A stretch of 17,527 bases of DNA from NCBI GenBank assembly GCA_023416995.1, contig JAEZGI010000017.1:1-17527 (forward strand), given 5' to 3'. Within the stretch, counting starts at the first letter, position 1. Every line of letters starts with the position of its first letter. The notes under the pieces were generated by a model that had not been told where the DNA came from, made no database searches, and saw nothing but the letters and a program-made list of their open reading frames with translations. Both the position numbers and the translations under genes were made by a program. Source of the DNA: Bacteroidota bacterium (lineage in GTDB: Bacteria; Bacteroidota; Bacteroidia; Chitinophagales; Chitinophagaceae). Positions 1 to 8,478 of the stretch are shown one piece after another.

Positions 1-328
1 CAGGGTTTGATAATTTGATCCGGACATTCCCTGACGGAACCGCCGCATAGGTAGCGGTAATAGACGTGGTGGATGCATTAACCGAATATGGGAACAAACT
101 GTTGTAAGTCAGGTTTGTTGTATTCAGCTTTACATCGTTCACAAACAGGTTGAAGCTGTCACGCGTGTTCCATATCTGTCTGAAGTTTGGAGATGCATGT
201 ACAAATTTCAGAAAAGCTTTGGAGTTGTCGGCGTTGGTATCGTATTCAGCCACCATGTCCAGCTTTTTTTCGCATGAACTTATGCCGAGGCTGACCGCAC
301 TAATAAGTACTATAAATATCTTTCGCAT
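1..328 (-). CDS. DUF4397-like outer-membrane/surface lipoprotein, 5' part only
   Basis: The first 109 codons of a gene that runs off the left edge are open, beginning at the ATG whose complement is at 326-328. The product opens with a lipoprotein signal peptide: a basic start (MRK), a hydrophobic core, and ISSC with the lipidated Cys at residue 19. EKKLD then follows. The mature part reads KAFLKFVHASPNF and later AAVPSGNVRIKL. This resembles the beginning of DUF4397 domains, which usually open with a Leu/Phe-x-Phe/Val-Val-His-Ala-Ser-Pro pattern and later have a Val-Pro-Ala/Ser-Gly turn. The gene starts 17 bases after the SusD stop, so it is very likely the next gene of the SusCD operon. It is probably a surface lipoprotein accessory to the transporter. 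The lipoprotein call is firm; the domain call rests on a short motif and is moderate. Confidence 0.68.
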   Translation of the reverse strand, partial: MRKIFIVLISAVSLGISSCEKKLDMVAEYDTNADNSKAFLKFVHASPNFRQIWNTRDSFNLFVNDVKLNTTNLTYNSLFPYSVNASTTSITATYAAVPSGNVRIKLSNP

Positions 329-345
329 AATTAATTTTTTAAGAA

Positions 346-2004
346 TTAAGGCAGGGCAAACCAGGGTTTCTTGGTGTGATAGTTTTTATCCATCGCGCCA
401 ATCGCTTCCAATGCCGGAATGTTATACAGGTATTCCGAATTGTAACGTGGACGCGTACGATAAACAAGTTCGCCACCATTGTCCTCAAACAGATTGGTTA
501 CTGGTGGTTCAAACCCGGCATACACCTGTTTACCCGTGTTTGGATCAGTATCTGTGTAATGATATCTTCTCATATCTACCCAGGTTTCATGAGAACCCCA
601 GCCATACAGCGCGATATATTTTTGCAGCATAATATGTGTGAGTGTTAGCTCTGCACCTGTTTCCGGAACAATTGCAGGATTATCCAGATAAGCGTTCTTT
701 ACCGCGTCGGTGATCTCTTTACCCGCTGGGATATTGATATTGTATTTAGTGGTCAGCATATCGAAGTTCAACCCTATAGCTTCGGTATACGCAGTTAATG
801 CCAGCTCTTTTTCACCTTTTCTAAATAACGCCTCTGCTTTCAGAAACTTCATTTCAGAAGCCGTTAACAACGGGAATTCAGCTTCGTTGCGATAGATATA
901 TCTTGATTGATTTGTTGCAGGAGAGGTTGTGGATGAAAAAGGATTACCCCAGTAATTCTGCGGCTGATCTCCTGCGGCTGGTATCCCTGAATTTGTAGCT
1001 GTCTGCCCTGGAATGATGCCTTTGAATGTGCCATTTGGATTTTCTCTGAGCATATAAATCGCCCGGGGGTCAGCCACACCGGTGAATGCATCCGGGTTTT
1101 CGCCGCTCATAAGATCAGCTACAAATTTTGACTGACGCAGGGTGCCGATGTTTCCTCTGACGGGACCGAAATAGTTCATCGTTCCGGTAACGCCGGTATT
1201 CGCAAATTTTGCAGTGATATTTTCTGCATTGGTAGTCGCAGACAAATCCGCATATTTGATAACTGAATCTGGTTTATAGTCTGCTTTTACAGTCAGATAA
1301 CCATAGGAACGGGCGAGGATGCCATAAACAAATTTCTTCCACAAGTTTACATCGCCGCCGTTCAGATAGGCATCACCGATAGCAAGATTTGCCTGGCTCA
1401 CGTTCCCATCGGTGCGGTTCAGATAATCTAAAGCACGGAAACAGGTAGCTCTTACGGAGTCATAAATTTCAGGCTGGTCCTCGTAAGTGAAGGTCTGTAG
1501 GCTGGTATTAAACGCCTGCCGCAGGATCATATTATTGTACTGGTTGGTAGAAGTGAACAATGACCAGGCCCGCATGGCCCAACCCACACCAACATAATCC
1601 CATTTTTCTTCTTCTGCTGCCCATTCAACCATCCGGTTCAGGTTCTGCCCCATACCATAATAGTGGGCCGCCCACATGCTTCCAAAGTTGTCGCTGGCGG
1701 CTGTGGCACCGCCCATGCGATCGTACTGGGTAGCATTGTTAACAGCTGCAGAAACGGTGTAAGCACCCCAGTATTGGATATATCTTCCGATGTTGATTCC
1801 ATCTGCAGCCAGTCCATATGCACTTCCTGCAGCAGATGAACTGCCAACGAAGCTGCCGATCATACCCGGAAGTATCGTTTCGACCGGCACTTTAACCGGT
1901 GCGTTTGGATTCTGATAAGCTTCGTCCAGCTTTTTCTCACAACCCGTGAGTATCATTGCGATGGCCACAGTTCCAGCCATCCATGTTTTTATTTTGTGTG
2001 TCAT
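346..2004 (-). CDS. SusD/RagB-family nutrient-binding outer-membrane lipoprotein
   Basis: This 552-residue protein is a SusD-type lipoprotein, the lid that captures substrate above a SusC channel at the cell surface. It has a signal peptide ending in the lipobox LTGC (Cys22), followed by EKKLDEAYQNPNAP. The NPNAP motif just after the lipid anchor is typical of the SusD-like group that NCBI calls 'SusD/RagB family nutrient-binding outer membrane lipoprotein'. The rest is rich in Trp, Tyr and Asn, with helical TPR-like stretches such as LTASEMKFLKAEALFRKG near residues 380-400 and a WVDMRRYHYTD segment near the C-terminus, as in this family. The length is normal. It lies 17 bases after the SusC stop and 17 bases before the next lipoprotein. 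The ligand is unknown: no glycosidase, protease or transporter that would reveal it is in the window. Confidence 0.93.
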   Translation of the reverse strand: MTHKIKTWMAGTVAIAMILTGCEKKLDEAYQNPNAPVKVPVETILPGMIGSFVGSSSAAGSAYGLAADGINIGRYIQYWGAYTVSAAVNNATQYDRMGGATAASDNFGSMWAAHYYGMGQNLNRMVEWAAEEEKWDYVGVGWAMRAWSLFTSTNQYNNMILRQAFNTSLQTFTYEDQPEIYDSVRATCFRALDYLNRTDGNVSQANLAIGDAYLNGGDVNLWKKFVYGILARSYGYLTVKADYKPDSVIKYADLSATTNAENITAKFANTGVTGTMNYFGPVRGNIGTLRQSKFVADLMSGENPDAFTGVADPRAIYMLRENPNGTFKGIIPGQTATNSGIPAAGDQPQNYWGNPFSSTTSPATNQSRYIYRNEAEFPLLTASEMKFLKAEALFRKGEKELALTAYTEAIGLNFDMLTTKYNINIPAGKEITDAVKNAYLDNPAIVPETGAELTLTHIMLQKYIALYGWGSHETWVDMRRYHYTDTDPNTGKQVYAGFEPPVTNLFEDNGGELVYRTRPRYNSEYLYNIPALEAIGAMDKNYHTKKPWFALP

Positions 2005-2021
2005 AATTGCGATTTAATAGA

Positions 2022-5000
2022 TTAAAATCCGGCTCTTAAACCAATGTTGATAGCAACAGGCGTAGGAAGACTTGCATAGTCGAACCCAAAACCACCAACA
2101 CCACTTGCTGCAGCATTCACCCCATTCACAGCCGGGTCAGCACCGCGATAGTTTGTGATCAGTACCAGGTCACTGGCAGTTAAAAACAATCCAAGTGATT
2201 TGATGCCTTTTACAAATACCTGGTTATTTTTTGTTTTGAAGTTGTAGTTCAGTGTAAGGTCACGAAGACGGAACCAGTTTACATTTTTCTGTACAAACTC
2301 TTCTTCAGGCATCTGCGTGTAGTATGCAGTTGTGTAATATGGTGTGATTACGGTAGTGTTTTGTGTTGGATTATCAGAATTTGCGTTGGCGTCATTCAAT
2401 ACACCTTTAATAACACGGGGCGTCATGCGGTCCTCTGTACGTTTGCTTTTGCCATTGAGTGTCAGCAACATTTCAGTAGCATTGAAAATATCACCACCAA
2501 CTTTCAGATCCCAAAGAAAGTTCAGGCTCCAGTTCTTATACCGGAAACTGTTTAGCGTTCCAAGAGTGAATAAAGGATTTCTGTCGCCAATCGGGGTGAA
2601 GGTTGATTCAACCACAGGAAGACCAGTTGCCGGATTTATAAGGATATCGCCTTTATTGTTTCTTTGATAATGAAAACCTGTAATCGTTGTTGTAGGATTA
2701 TTACGGTACAAACCACCGCGTGCATTACCATAGAGCCATGTTTCCGCGATATAGTATTCTGACGCAATTGCTTCAGGTAAAGATAATACCTCGTTCCACG
2801 CATGATTGAAGTTAAAACGGACGTTCCAGTTAAAGTCTGCGCGATTTACCGGGTTTACATCAAGAACAAGCTCTATACCCTGGTTGCGGGTGGAAGCTGC
2901 GTTTTGTGTGTTAAGGATAAAGCCGGTTGCATAACTCGCGCGGTATCCCTGGCTGATCTGGTCAATACAAAGGGTGTTGTAATATGTTGCATCAAGACTA
3001 ACCAGGTTATTAAAAAACTTCAGCTCCGTTCCTATCTCAAAGGTTTTTTGTCTTTCTGGTGCCAGGTTCGGATTATTGTTATCAAAACCATACGAATATG
3101 CATAAGGTATTACCTGTGGCGATGCACTTGCATAGTTGTTTACAAACACAGACTGGTTCCGATACGGGTCAGGAAGCCTGGCCGTTTGTGCATAAGAACC
3201 ACGCAGTTTCCAATAACTCAACACATCCTGTTTAAGACCAAGCATGTCCGACATGATCAGGCTAAGACTCACACCCGGATAGTTATATTTCCTGTTAACC
3301 TTAGGGAAAACTGATGCTGCTTCAAAGCGGTGGCTATAAGACAGGAACGCGTAATTATTATACCCGATCCCTGCTTCACCAAAATAGGCCATCTGCCGAA
3401 GTATCTGGTCGTTGTATTCGCCATATGTATTGCGATTCAATCTAACCCTGGTTGAAGGATCTGTATTGCTGGAATCGGTACTGTTAACGTCTTTCAACTT
3501 GTTACCCGCAACGGCAAACATCTGTGTTTTATAATCCTGCCACATGGTACCAACCATGAGGCGGGTTGAAAACTTACCAAAGTCTTTTTTGGCTGTTGCA
3601 GTAATAGTATGGTTATAACCTTCGTACCTGCGCCAGTAGTTATCTAACCAGCCGCCGGTTGCAGCAGAGAAAGAAGCTGATTGCGGATGGTAGAAGGCAG
3701 CACCTTCAGTATTATAACGGTCATAACCGAAACGGCCATTAATGGTCAGCCAATCAGTAGGAGTGATGTCAACGCCCATAGTTGCAATATATCTTTCGGT
3801 AAGATCAGAACTCCGGTTTTTATTCGCATTGAACAATGGATTATCTGTCTCCGCATTATAGTCTGCCTGATATAATGGAATTTTATTTCCCTGTGCGTCT
3901 ACATAGTTCCGGATATCGTTTTCTTTTGGCCAGAGATATAATCCCACCAGGTAACTGCCCGTTCCACGCATCGGTTTGTCGTTCTCAGAACGGATGAATT
4001 GAACAGCGGGACTGATGGAGATATACTTGTTGATCTTTGTAGTATTTGCCAGCCTGAAGTTCAGTTTCTTGAATTTATTGGTTGGTATCACAGAGCTTTC
4101 ATCAAAGTATGATCCTGAAGCTCTGAAACCAGCATTTTTAGTTCCGAAATCTGCTCCGATATTATGTAGTTGTGAAAATCCGGTTCTGAAAAACGCATCT
4201 ACATTATCATAGCTCGGGGTATTTTCAGGATATGCGGGGCCGAAGTAATTGAATGTGGCACCAGGGTAATTTGGATTACCATTAACACCGGCTGAATAGG
4301 TATCGAGCGTTTCGTTGGTACGGGTCAGCTTTGTGAATCTGAAAGCGTTATCGTAATTCAGTCCAACTTTACCGGGTATTGCTTTTTTTGTAGTAATAAC
4401 AATGGCACCGGAACTCGCCTGGCTGCCATATAAAGCTGTGGCCTCAGGTCCTTTCAGCACTGTTATGTTGGCAATATCGTTCGGGTTAAGATCGGCGATA
4501 CGGTTTGTATAATCGTTGTTGCGGTTCTGGCGGCCGTTTGCGCCGGCACCGTTACCTGCGAGACCCAGGCCACCCCCGCCTTTTGCGTCTTCATTCATAG
4601 TAGAGTTATCAAGAATGATCCCGTCTACCACAAACAATGGCTGATTGCTTAATGAAATTGAATTGAAACCACGAAGCACAACCTGTGAGGAAGCTCCTGC
4701 AAGACCTGTGGTAGGAGTGATGGTAAGACCCGCGATCCGTCCCTGCAATCCATTAACAAAATTCTGCCTTTGTGTTTCATTAATTTCCCGGCCCGAAACT
4801 GTTTGTGTTGAGTAACCGAGTTCGCGTGGCTTGCGTTTTATATCCATTGCCACAACCACCTCTTCAAGTGAATTGTCTGCTGGCGCAAGACCAATGACCA
4901 CACCACTTGTTTTTGAACCAACTTTATATTCCCTTGAAGTATATCCCAAATAAGTTACGACAAGGGTTGAACCTGCTGGCGCATTAATGGTGAAGTTTCC

Positions 5001-5177
5001 TTTAGAATCTGTTTCAACGCCGGCTGTACTCCCTTTCACCTGAACAGAGGCGCCATCAAGCGGCGAACCGTCCCGTGAGGAGACTACATTACCAGAAACA
5101 GTCTGGGTTTGTGCTACCGAGGCAAGGTGCGCGAGCAACACCAGTGGCAACAGCAGCAAGCGAAATAATTCTCTCAT
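2022..5177 (-). CDS. SusC/RagA-family TonB-linked outer-membrane transporter
   Basis: The 1051-residue product is the channel half of a SusCD pair and would import a bulky nutrient across the outer membrane using TonB energy. In order it shows a signal peptide (residues 1-23, ending SVAQ), a carboxypeptidase-D-regulatory-like domain (about 26-100, with GTTV-type strands and VTYLGYTS), and a linker with LEEVVV at 104-109. The TonB plug follows (about 115-265), with LRGFNSIS, PLFVVDG and the SusC signature LKGPEATALYGSQASSG ending in AIVITTKK. A large beta-barrel runs to the terminal Phe (GLRAGF). A glycine-rich loop at about 199-214 sits inside the plug. The size is typical of the family. It lies 49 bases downstream of the DeoR-type regulator on the same strand, with no promoter-like element in that spacer, so it is probably read from the regulator's promoter. 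Confidence 0.96.
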   Translation of the reverse strand: MRELFRLLLLPLVLLAHLASVAQTQTVSGNVVSSRDGSPLDGASVQVKGSTAGVETDSKGNFTINAPAGSTLVVTYLGYTSREYKVGSKTSGVVIGLAPADNSLEEVVVAMDIKRKPRELGYSTQTVSGREINETQRQNFVNGLQGRIAGLTITPTTGLAGASSQVVLRGFNSISLSNQPLFVVDGIILDNSTMNEDAKGGGGLGLAGNGAGANGRQNRNNDYTNRIADLNPNDIANITVLKGPEATALYGSQASSGAIVITTKKAIPGKVGLNYDNAFRFTKLTRTNETLDTYSAGVNGNPNYPGATFNYFGPAYPENTPSYDNVDAFFRTGFSQLHNIGADFGTKNAGFRASGSYFDESSVIPTNKFKKLNFRLANTTKINKYISISPAVQFIRSENDKPMRGTGSYLVGLYLWPKENDIRNYVDAQGNKIPLYQADYNAETDNPLFNANKNRSSDLTERYIATMGVDITPTDWLTINGRFGYDRYNTEGAAFYHPQSASFSAATGGWLDNYWRRYEGYNHTITATAKKDFGKFSTRLMVGTMWQDYKTQMFAVAGNKLKDVNSTDSSNTDPSTRVRLNRNTYGEYNDQILRQMAYFGEAGIGYNNYAFLSYSHRFEAASVFPKVNRKYNYPGVSLSLIMSDMLGLKQDVLSYWKLRGSYAQTARLPDPYRNQSVFVNNYASASPQVIPYAYSYGFDNNNPNLAPERQKTFEIGTELKFFNNLVSLDATYYNTLCIDQISQGYRASYATGFILNTQNAASTRNQGIELVLDVNPVNRADFNWNVRFNFNHAWNEVLSLPEAIASEYYIAETWLYGNARGGLYRNNPTTTITGFHYQRNNKGDILINPATGLPVVESTFTPIGDRNPLFTLGTLNSFRYKNWSLNFLWDLKVGGDIFNATEMLLTLNGKSKRTEDRMTPRVIKGVLNDANANSDNPTQNTTVITPYYTTAYYTQMPEEEFVQKNVNWFRLRDLTLNYNFKTKNNQVFVKGIKSLGLFLTASDLVLITNYRGADPAVNGVNAAASGVGGFGFDYASLPTPVAINIGLRAGF

Positions 5178-5226
5178 AGCTTGTGTTTTGATCTTCGTGA
5201 TTGAAATTGTATATAAGGCTGACTAA

Positions 5227-5976
5227 TTAAATGATTGTTACACCTGCATCGCGGTACGGTTGAAGCACCGGGTGATCAGGTCGCAACTCTGTGATCAGGA
5301 TATCGATTTTACCAAGTTCTGAAACGTGTATCGGCTGCAGCGAATTCAGCTTTTCAGCAATGGTTACGCAAACTACCTTTTGCGCTGATTCAATCATCGC
5401 TTTTTTTAACTGAACCACATCCCAATCGTTGTCTGTGAGACCATCCTGCACATTTATCGCGTTAACACCAAGAAAACAAAGGTCGGCACGTATCTGGCGG
5501 ATCTTTGCAAGCGCCTCACCACCGGTGGTGATCTTCGCACTTTTTGAAACGCGGTCGCCGATAACAATTACATCGATATTCGGGTGATTCATATACTCCT
5601 GCACGATCGGAATACTACCAGTTATAAATGTCGCTTTTAAAGCGGCAGGTAAACTGCGGGCAAGTTCAAGCAGGGTAGTGCCTCCCGAAGTAAGCACAAA
5701 CATGCCATCGTTGATAAGTGAAACGGCTTTTTTGGCAATGGTTTGTTTCTGAGATTGAGCGTATACGTTATTCGAAGGGTAATGGAACTGGTTGAAAGAA
5801 TGCGAAAGTGCGCCACCATGAACCTTGATGAGTTTACCATCATCGGCTAATTCCTGCAAATCTCTGCGGATGGTATCTTCCGACACATTAATCGCCTGGC
5901 ACAGTCCGGAGGAGAGCACTTTGTTGTGCAGATCAATCTGGCGTAAAATGAACGCCTGTCGTTCTTTCTTGAGCAT
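5227..5976 (-). CDS. DeoR/GlpR-family transcriptional regulator
   Basis: This 249-residue protein has the two-part layout of DeoR/GlpR repressors. The N-terminal winged helix-turn-helix (residues 1-57) carries the recognition-helix motif VSEDTIRRDLQEL at 31-43 and the wing motif KVHGGA at 51-56. The DeoRC sensor domain (about 76-235) includes the phosphosugar-binding-type loop TSGGTT (96-101) and later FLGVNAI. Such regulators usually bind a phosphorylated sugar or sugar-derived metabolite that releases them from DNA. It is the first gene of an apparent operon with SusC, SusD and a third lipoprotein. The upstream region has a promoter-like element overlapped by 10-bp repeats, so autoregulation of the whole operon is likely (inference). 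The effector is unknown but a sugar derivative is the best guess, which would make the SusCD pair a glycan or sugar-conjugate importer. Confidence 0.93.
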   Translation of the reverse strand: MLKKERQAFILRQIDLHNKVLSSGLCQAINVSEDTIRRDLQELADDGKLIKVHGGALSHSFNQFHYPSNNVYAQSQKQTIAKKAVSLINDGMFVLTSGGTTLLELARSLPAALKATFITGSIPIVQEYMNHPNIDVIVIGDRVSKSAKITTGGEALAKIRQIRADLCFLGVNAINVQDGLTDNDWDVVQLKKAMIESAQKVVCVTIAEKLNSLQPIHVSELGKIDILITELRPDHPVLQPYRDAGVTII

Positions 5977-5996
5977 TCGTTAGCTGGTTGCAATTT

Positions 5997-6004
5997 CAAA
6001 ATAA
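5997..6004 (-). promoter_or_regulatory. Candidate -7 element of the DeoR-SusCD operon promoter
   Basis: On the minus strand this reads TTATTTTG, one mismatch from the Bacteroidota -7 consensus TAnnTTTG. It lies 20 bases upstream of the DeoR start codon, leaving a short leader. No clear TTG lies at the -33 position; that stretch is occupied by the 10-bp direct repeats. The position is plausible but not proven. Confidence 0.4.
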
Positions 6005-6012
6005 GGGAAATT

Positions 6013-6032
6013 GCCGCAGAAAACCGCAGAAA
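6013..6032. repeat. Two tandem 10-bp repeats, candidate DeoR operator
   Basis: GCCGCAGAAA at 6013-6022 is followed directly by ACCGCAGAAA at 6023-6032; nine of ten bases agree. The period of one helical turn puts both units on the same face of the DNA. They lie just upstream of the candidate -7 element, across the spacer and -33 zone, where a bound repressor would block polymerase. A third unit, CCCGCAAAAA at 6085-6094, agrees with each copy at eight of ten positions and starts 62 bases after the second, close to six helical turns. DeoR-family proteins are known to use repeated half-sites, so this is the best candidate operator for the adjacent regulator. Confidence 0.45.
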
Positions 6033-6122
6033 CTCGAAAATAAAGTTCACCTGCTGAACAATAATCAAGAAAGAGATACGTAACCCCGCAAAAAAACGCA
6101 TAAAGCATCGCGTGTTGACACA

Positions 6123-6147
6123 TAAAAAAACCGACCCGGGGCCGGTT
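6123..6147 (-). terminator. Rho-independent terminator after the beta-barrel gene
   Basis: Read on the minus strand, a GC-rich hairpin (stem AACCG/CGGTT at its base, one A-C mismatch, then CC/GG and a small loop, 6129-6147) is followed at once by seven T residues (complement 6124-6130). It lies 34 bases after the stop of the small outer-membrane protein gene and ends the minus-strand envelope gene run. It also insulates the DeoR-SusCD operon that begins just downstream. Confidence 0.85.
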
Positions 6148-6180
6148 ATCTAATCGAAATTTAAGTTTATGCGTGAACTG

Positions 6181-6714
6181 CTAGTTCCGAAATGCAAAAC
6201 GCACTGATAATGCGAAAGCGTCCGGAACAAAGTTGATCGCCGGCACTATATCCAATTCAGGTTTCCAGTCAAGTGAAAGATTCACGGGTACATTGGGGAA
6301 CTTATAATCCAAACCAAGAATCCCGGTGGGACCCACAAACACACGACCCCCGCCTGAACCATTCTTGTCACTGTTGCTCTCAAAACCTGCATAGGCACCC
6401 GCTCCATAAAACCAACTCAAACCTTCGGCATTGAATGGTTTATAAATTTCTAATAAAGCACCGATTCCGAATTTGCTTCCAAACGAAATAATACCTTCAA
6501 CAGCACTGCGATCAGTAACGAAGTATTTACCAGTGATGGAATTGTTGAGGGTGGGAATTGAATTGCTTAATCGTAAACCAACTGCCATCCGGTAATCCCT
6601 GCCTGCCGGTTTAATATCGTAATAGGCCGGATCCGGATCGGCATCCTGTGCCATTAAACATGTAGAAGAAATCAGTACGACGAACAAAGCGGATGCTAAT
6701 GACTTACTTTTCAT
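6181..6714 (-). CDS. Small outer-membrane beta-barrel protein, function unknown
   Basis: The 177-residue product has a clear signal peptide (MKSKSLASALFVVLISS, cleavage probably after CLMA at 22). The mature part shows alternating amphipathic strands: YRMAVGLRLS, GKYFVTDRSAVEGIISFGS, GIGALLEIYKPF, LSWFYGAGAYAGF, FVGPTGILGLDYKF, VNLSLDWKPELDI and FALSVRFAFRN. This matches a compact eight-stranded outer-membrane barrel, the kind annotated in this phylum as 'outer membrane beta-barrel protein'. I recognise no specific family. It follows the OstA-like gene after 76 bases, precedes a strong terminator, and may be cotranscribed with the envelope genes or have its own weak promoter (AACCTTTG on the minus strand at 6750-6757). 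A structural or stress-related surface role is possible but only a guess. Confidence 0.8.
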   Translation of the reverse strand: MKSKSLASALFVVLISSTCLMAQDADPDPAYYDIKPAGRDYRMAVGLRLSNSIPTLNNSITGKYFVTDRSAVEGIISFGSKFGIGALLEIYKPFNAEGLSWFYGAGAYAGFESNSDKNGSGGGRVFVGPTGILGLDYKFPNVPVNLSLDWKPELDIVPAINFVPDAFALSVRFAFRN

Positions 6715-6790
6715 AATCGTAGATGTTTAAGGTATGAATGGTTGTAACGCAAAGGTTTAACCAACATACATTACCACGATGTTAAAGTTG

Positions 6791-8476
6791 TTAGAAATCG
6801 CGCCTTGTAGTTTCCGTTGAAGCCGCCGGTGGTGCAGTCTTTGGAGGTTCAAGTAATTCGAACTTTGTTTTTGGACGAAGATCTTCCTGCCATTTGAAGT
6901 TGCGCAAAGTTTTCTGCTCCTCGGGTATTTGCGACACAGGATACATGGTGCCTTTAACTTCATTCATCACCACAACACGATTGAGTTCCTTGTCTTTGAA
7001 CCGCATATCAATAATATCGCCGGATACACGGTTTATCCCTACAAGCAAATCATCTTTATCTCTGGCATAATATACGCTCTCAGCAGTACCCTTAGCACGC
7101 ATATAGTCCATGACGCCATCTTTGAAATAGCCATTTAAGGTAGTACCCTTAAGTTGGTTGAACATGTTTTCGTCGGACTTATTAATAGCGATACTGTTCT
7201 CAAACACGTATACGCGTTCTGCTTTTTTGTTCTTTGTATAGATATAGATGGTATCACCACTTACCTGGCTGTTGCTGGCCCACATTATAGGATCCCGGAA
7301 TAATCTGAAGATGGAATCTTTACCCGAGTAAAACAGGCTATCAGCAACAGCCTGCAAAGAATCAGAGAAGATCCGGACATTCCGGAAAGCCTGAAAATAC
7401 CGGTCTGCACTATCGTTGCCGGTTTTTGCATCAACGACAGCAACACCACGAATGTTTCGCGCCGAATCTTTTGCGAGCACTGAGTCGGGAACGTTAAGTG
7501 CATTTAGTGAATCAAGATAACTAAGTTTCGCTGAGAATAAAGTATCGCCAGTAACGAACAGTGAATCCTTTTCCTGTTTAATGATGAGTAAAGGTCTTTT
7601 AGTAGCAAGTACGGTACCGAGTTTATTATTAACATTCATAAAGTCTGCGCGCATAGCATAACCTTGCGCCGTGTCTTTATAATCTACATTGCCGGTGAGA
7701 ATACTTAAACCGGTGCTATCGTTTGTGTCGATATTGTCGGCAATTACCTGTGAAGATCCATCATTAATGATGGGTCTTTTACCAAATGAAGCCTTTTTGT
7801 TTTTCAGGTCATAGAATCCGCTGCTGGTAACAATGTTACGGGCAGAGTCTTCAATAAACGTCTTAGTGATGAAGGTAGTGATCTGTGAGGCGCTGTTGTA
7901 TAATAGTGAATCTGCCTTCAGCTTATATTGCGGGTCAACCAGGACAACATTCTTTTTGAAGTAAACATCTTTCCGCTCGGCGTAATAAGTGGCTTCGGAA
8001 GAAGTTAATACTGATTTCTCGTTAACGACTTTTCCACCATTATAATAATTGCCGATTTTCTGATTAAGATCGTAATCAAGTTGCTGGGTCGTCAGTTCGC
8101 TTTTCCCGTCGGTAAGACGAACCTGGTTTTTAAGATTAGCGATGCGGGTATCTACATGGTAAAGAAGATAGCGCGAGTATATGTTCACACTATCGTTATC
8201 ATTGATGTGAACATTACCAAAGGCTTCAAATACTTTTGTGCTTTTATCATAATAAAAGCTATCACACTCAAACAAGGTGTTGCCTTGCATAGCGCGAACA
8301 TTTCCGACGCCAATCTGAACCTCACCAACCGAATCAACTTTTTCTGTGCGAAGTTTATCAGCCCACAATATGTCTACCGGTTTTGCTTCTCCCCGTTGAG
8401 GTTGCCCAGAGTTTACCTGTGAAAAAACAAAGGTGATGCAGAAAAGAGCAATGGTTAAAAGTAAATATTTCTTCAT
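6791..8476 (-). CDS. OstA-like / LptA-family LPS transport protein (long form)
   Basis: The 561-residue product has a signal peptide (MKKYLLLTIALFCITFVFSQ, cleaved near residue 20) and then repeated short strands of the OstA/LptA beta-taco type. Examples are VGEVQIGVGNVRAMQGNTLFECDS, with the recurring motif of a hydrophobic strand followed by ADSL/CDSF, plus FEAFGNVHIND, KLKADSLLYNS, VIADNIDTND, AVADSLFYSG and GDTIYIYTK. It matches the Bacteroidota 'OstA-like protein' group, thought to form the periplasmic part of the lipopolysaccharide bridge. At about 540 mature residues it is roughly three times the length of the Escherichia coli LptA. A low-complexity proline-rich tail (LEPPKTAPPAAS) ends the protein. 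Its start lies 2 bases after the MlaD-type stop, so the two are probably translationally coupled. lptD lies on the other side of the locus. The family call is strong; an exact LptA role is inferred. Confidence 0.88.
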   Translation of the reverse strand: MKKYLLLTIALFCITFVFSQVNSGQPQRGEAKPVDILWADKLRTEKVDSVGEVQIGVGNVRAMQGNTLFECDSFYYDKSTKVFEAFGNVHINDNDSVNIYSRYLLYHVDTRIANLKNQVRLTDGKSELTTQQLDYDLNQKIGNYYNGGKVVNEKSVLTSSEATYYAERKDVYFKKNVVLVDPQYKLKADSLLYNSASQITTFITKTFIEDSARNIVTSSGFYDLKNKKASFGKRPIINDGSSQVIADNIDTNDSTGLSILTGNVDYKDTAQGYAMRADFMNVNNKLGTVLATKRPLLIIKQEKDSLFVTGDTLFSAKLSYLDSLNALNVPDSVLAKDSARNIRGVAVVDAKTGNDSADRYFQAFRNVRIFSDSLQAVADSLFYSGKDSIFRLFRDPIMWASNSQVSGDTIYIYTKNKKAERVYVFENSIAINKSDENMFNQLKGTTLNGYFKDGVMDYMRAKGTAESVYYARDKDDLLVGINRVSGDIIDMRFKDKELNRVVVMNEVKGTMYPVSQIPEEQKTLRNFKWQEDLRPKTKFELLEPPKTAPPAASTETTRRDF

Positions 8477-8478
8477 TC

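Noticed and set aside
150..632. Open frame on the plus strand over the start of the SusD region
   Set aside because: It is antisense to two well-supported lipoprotein genes and its translation resembles no family; a shadow frame.
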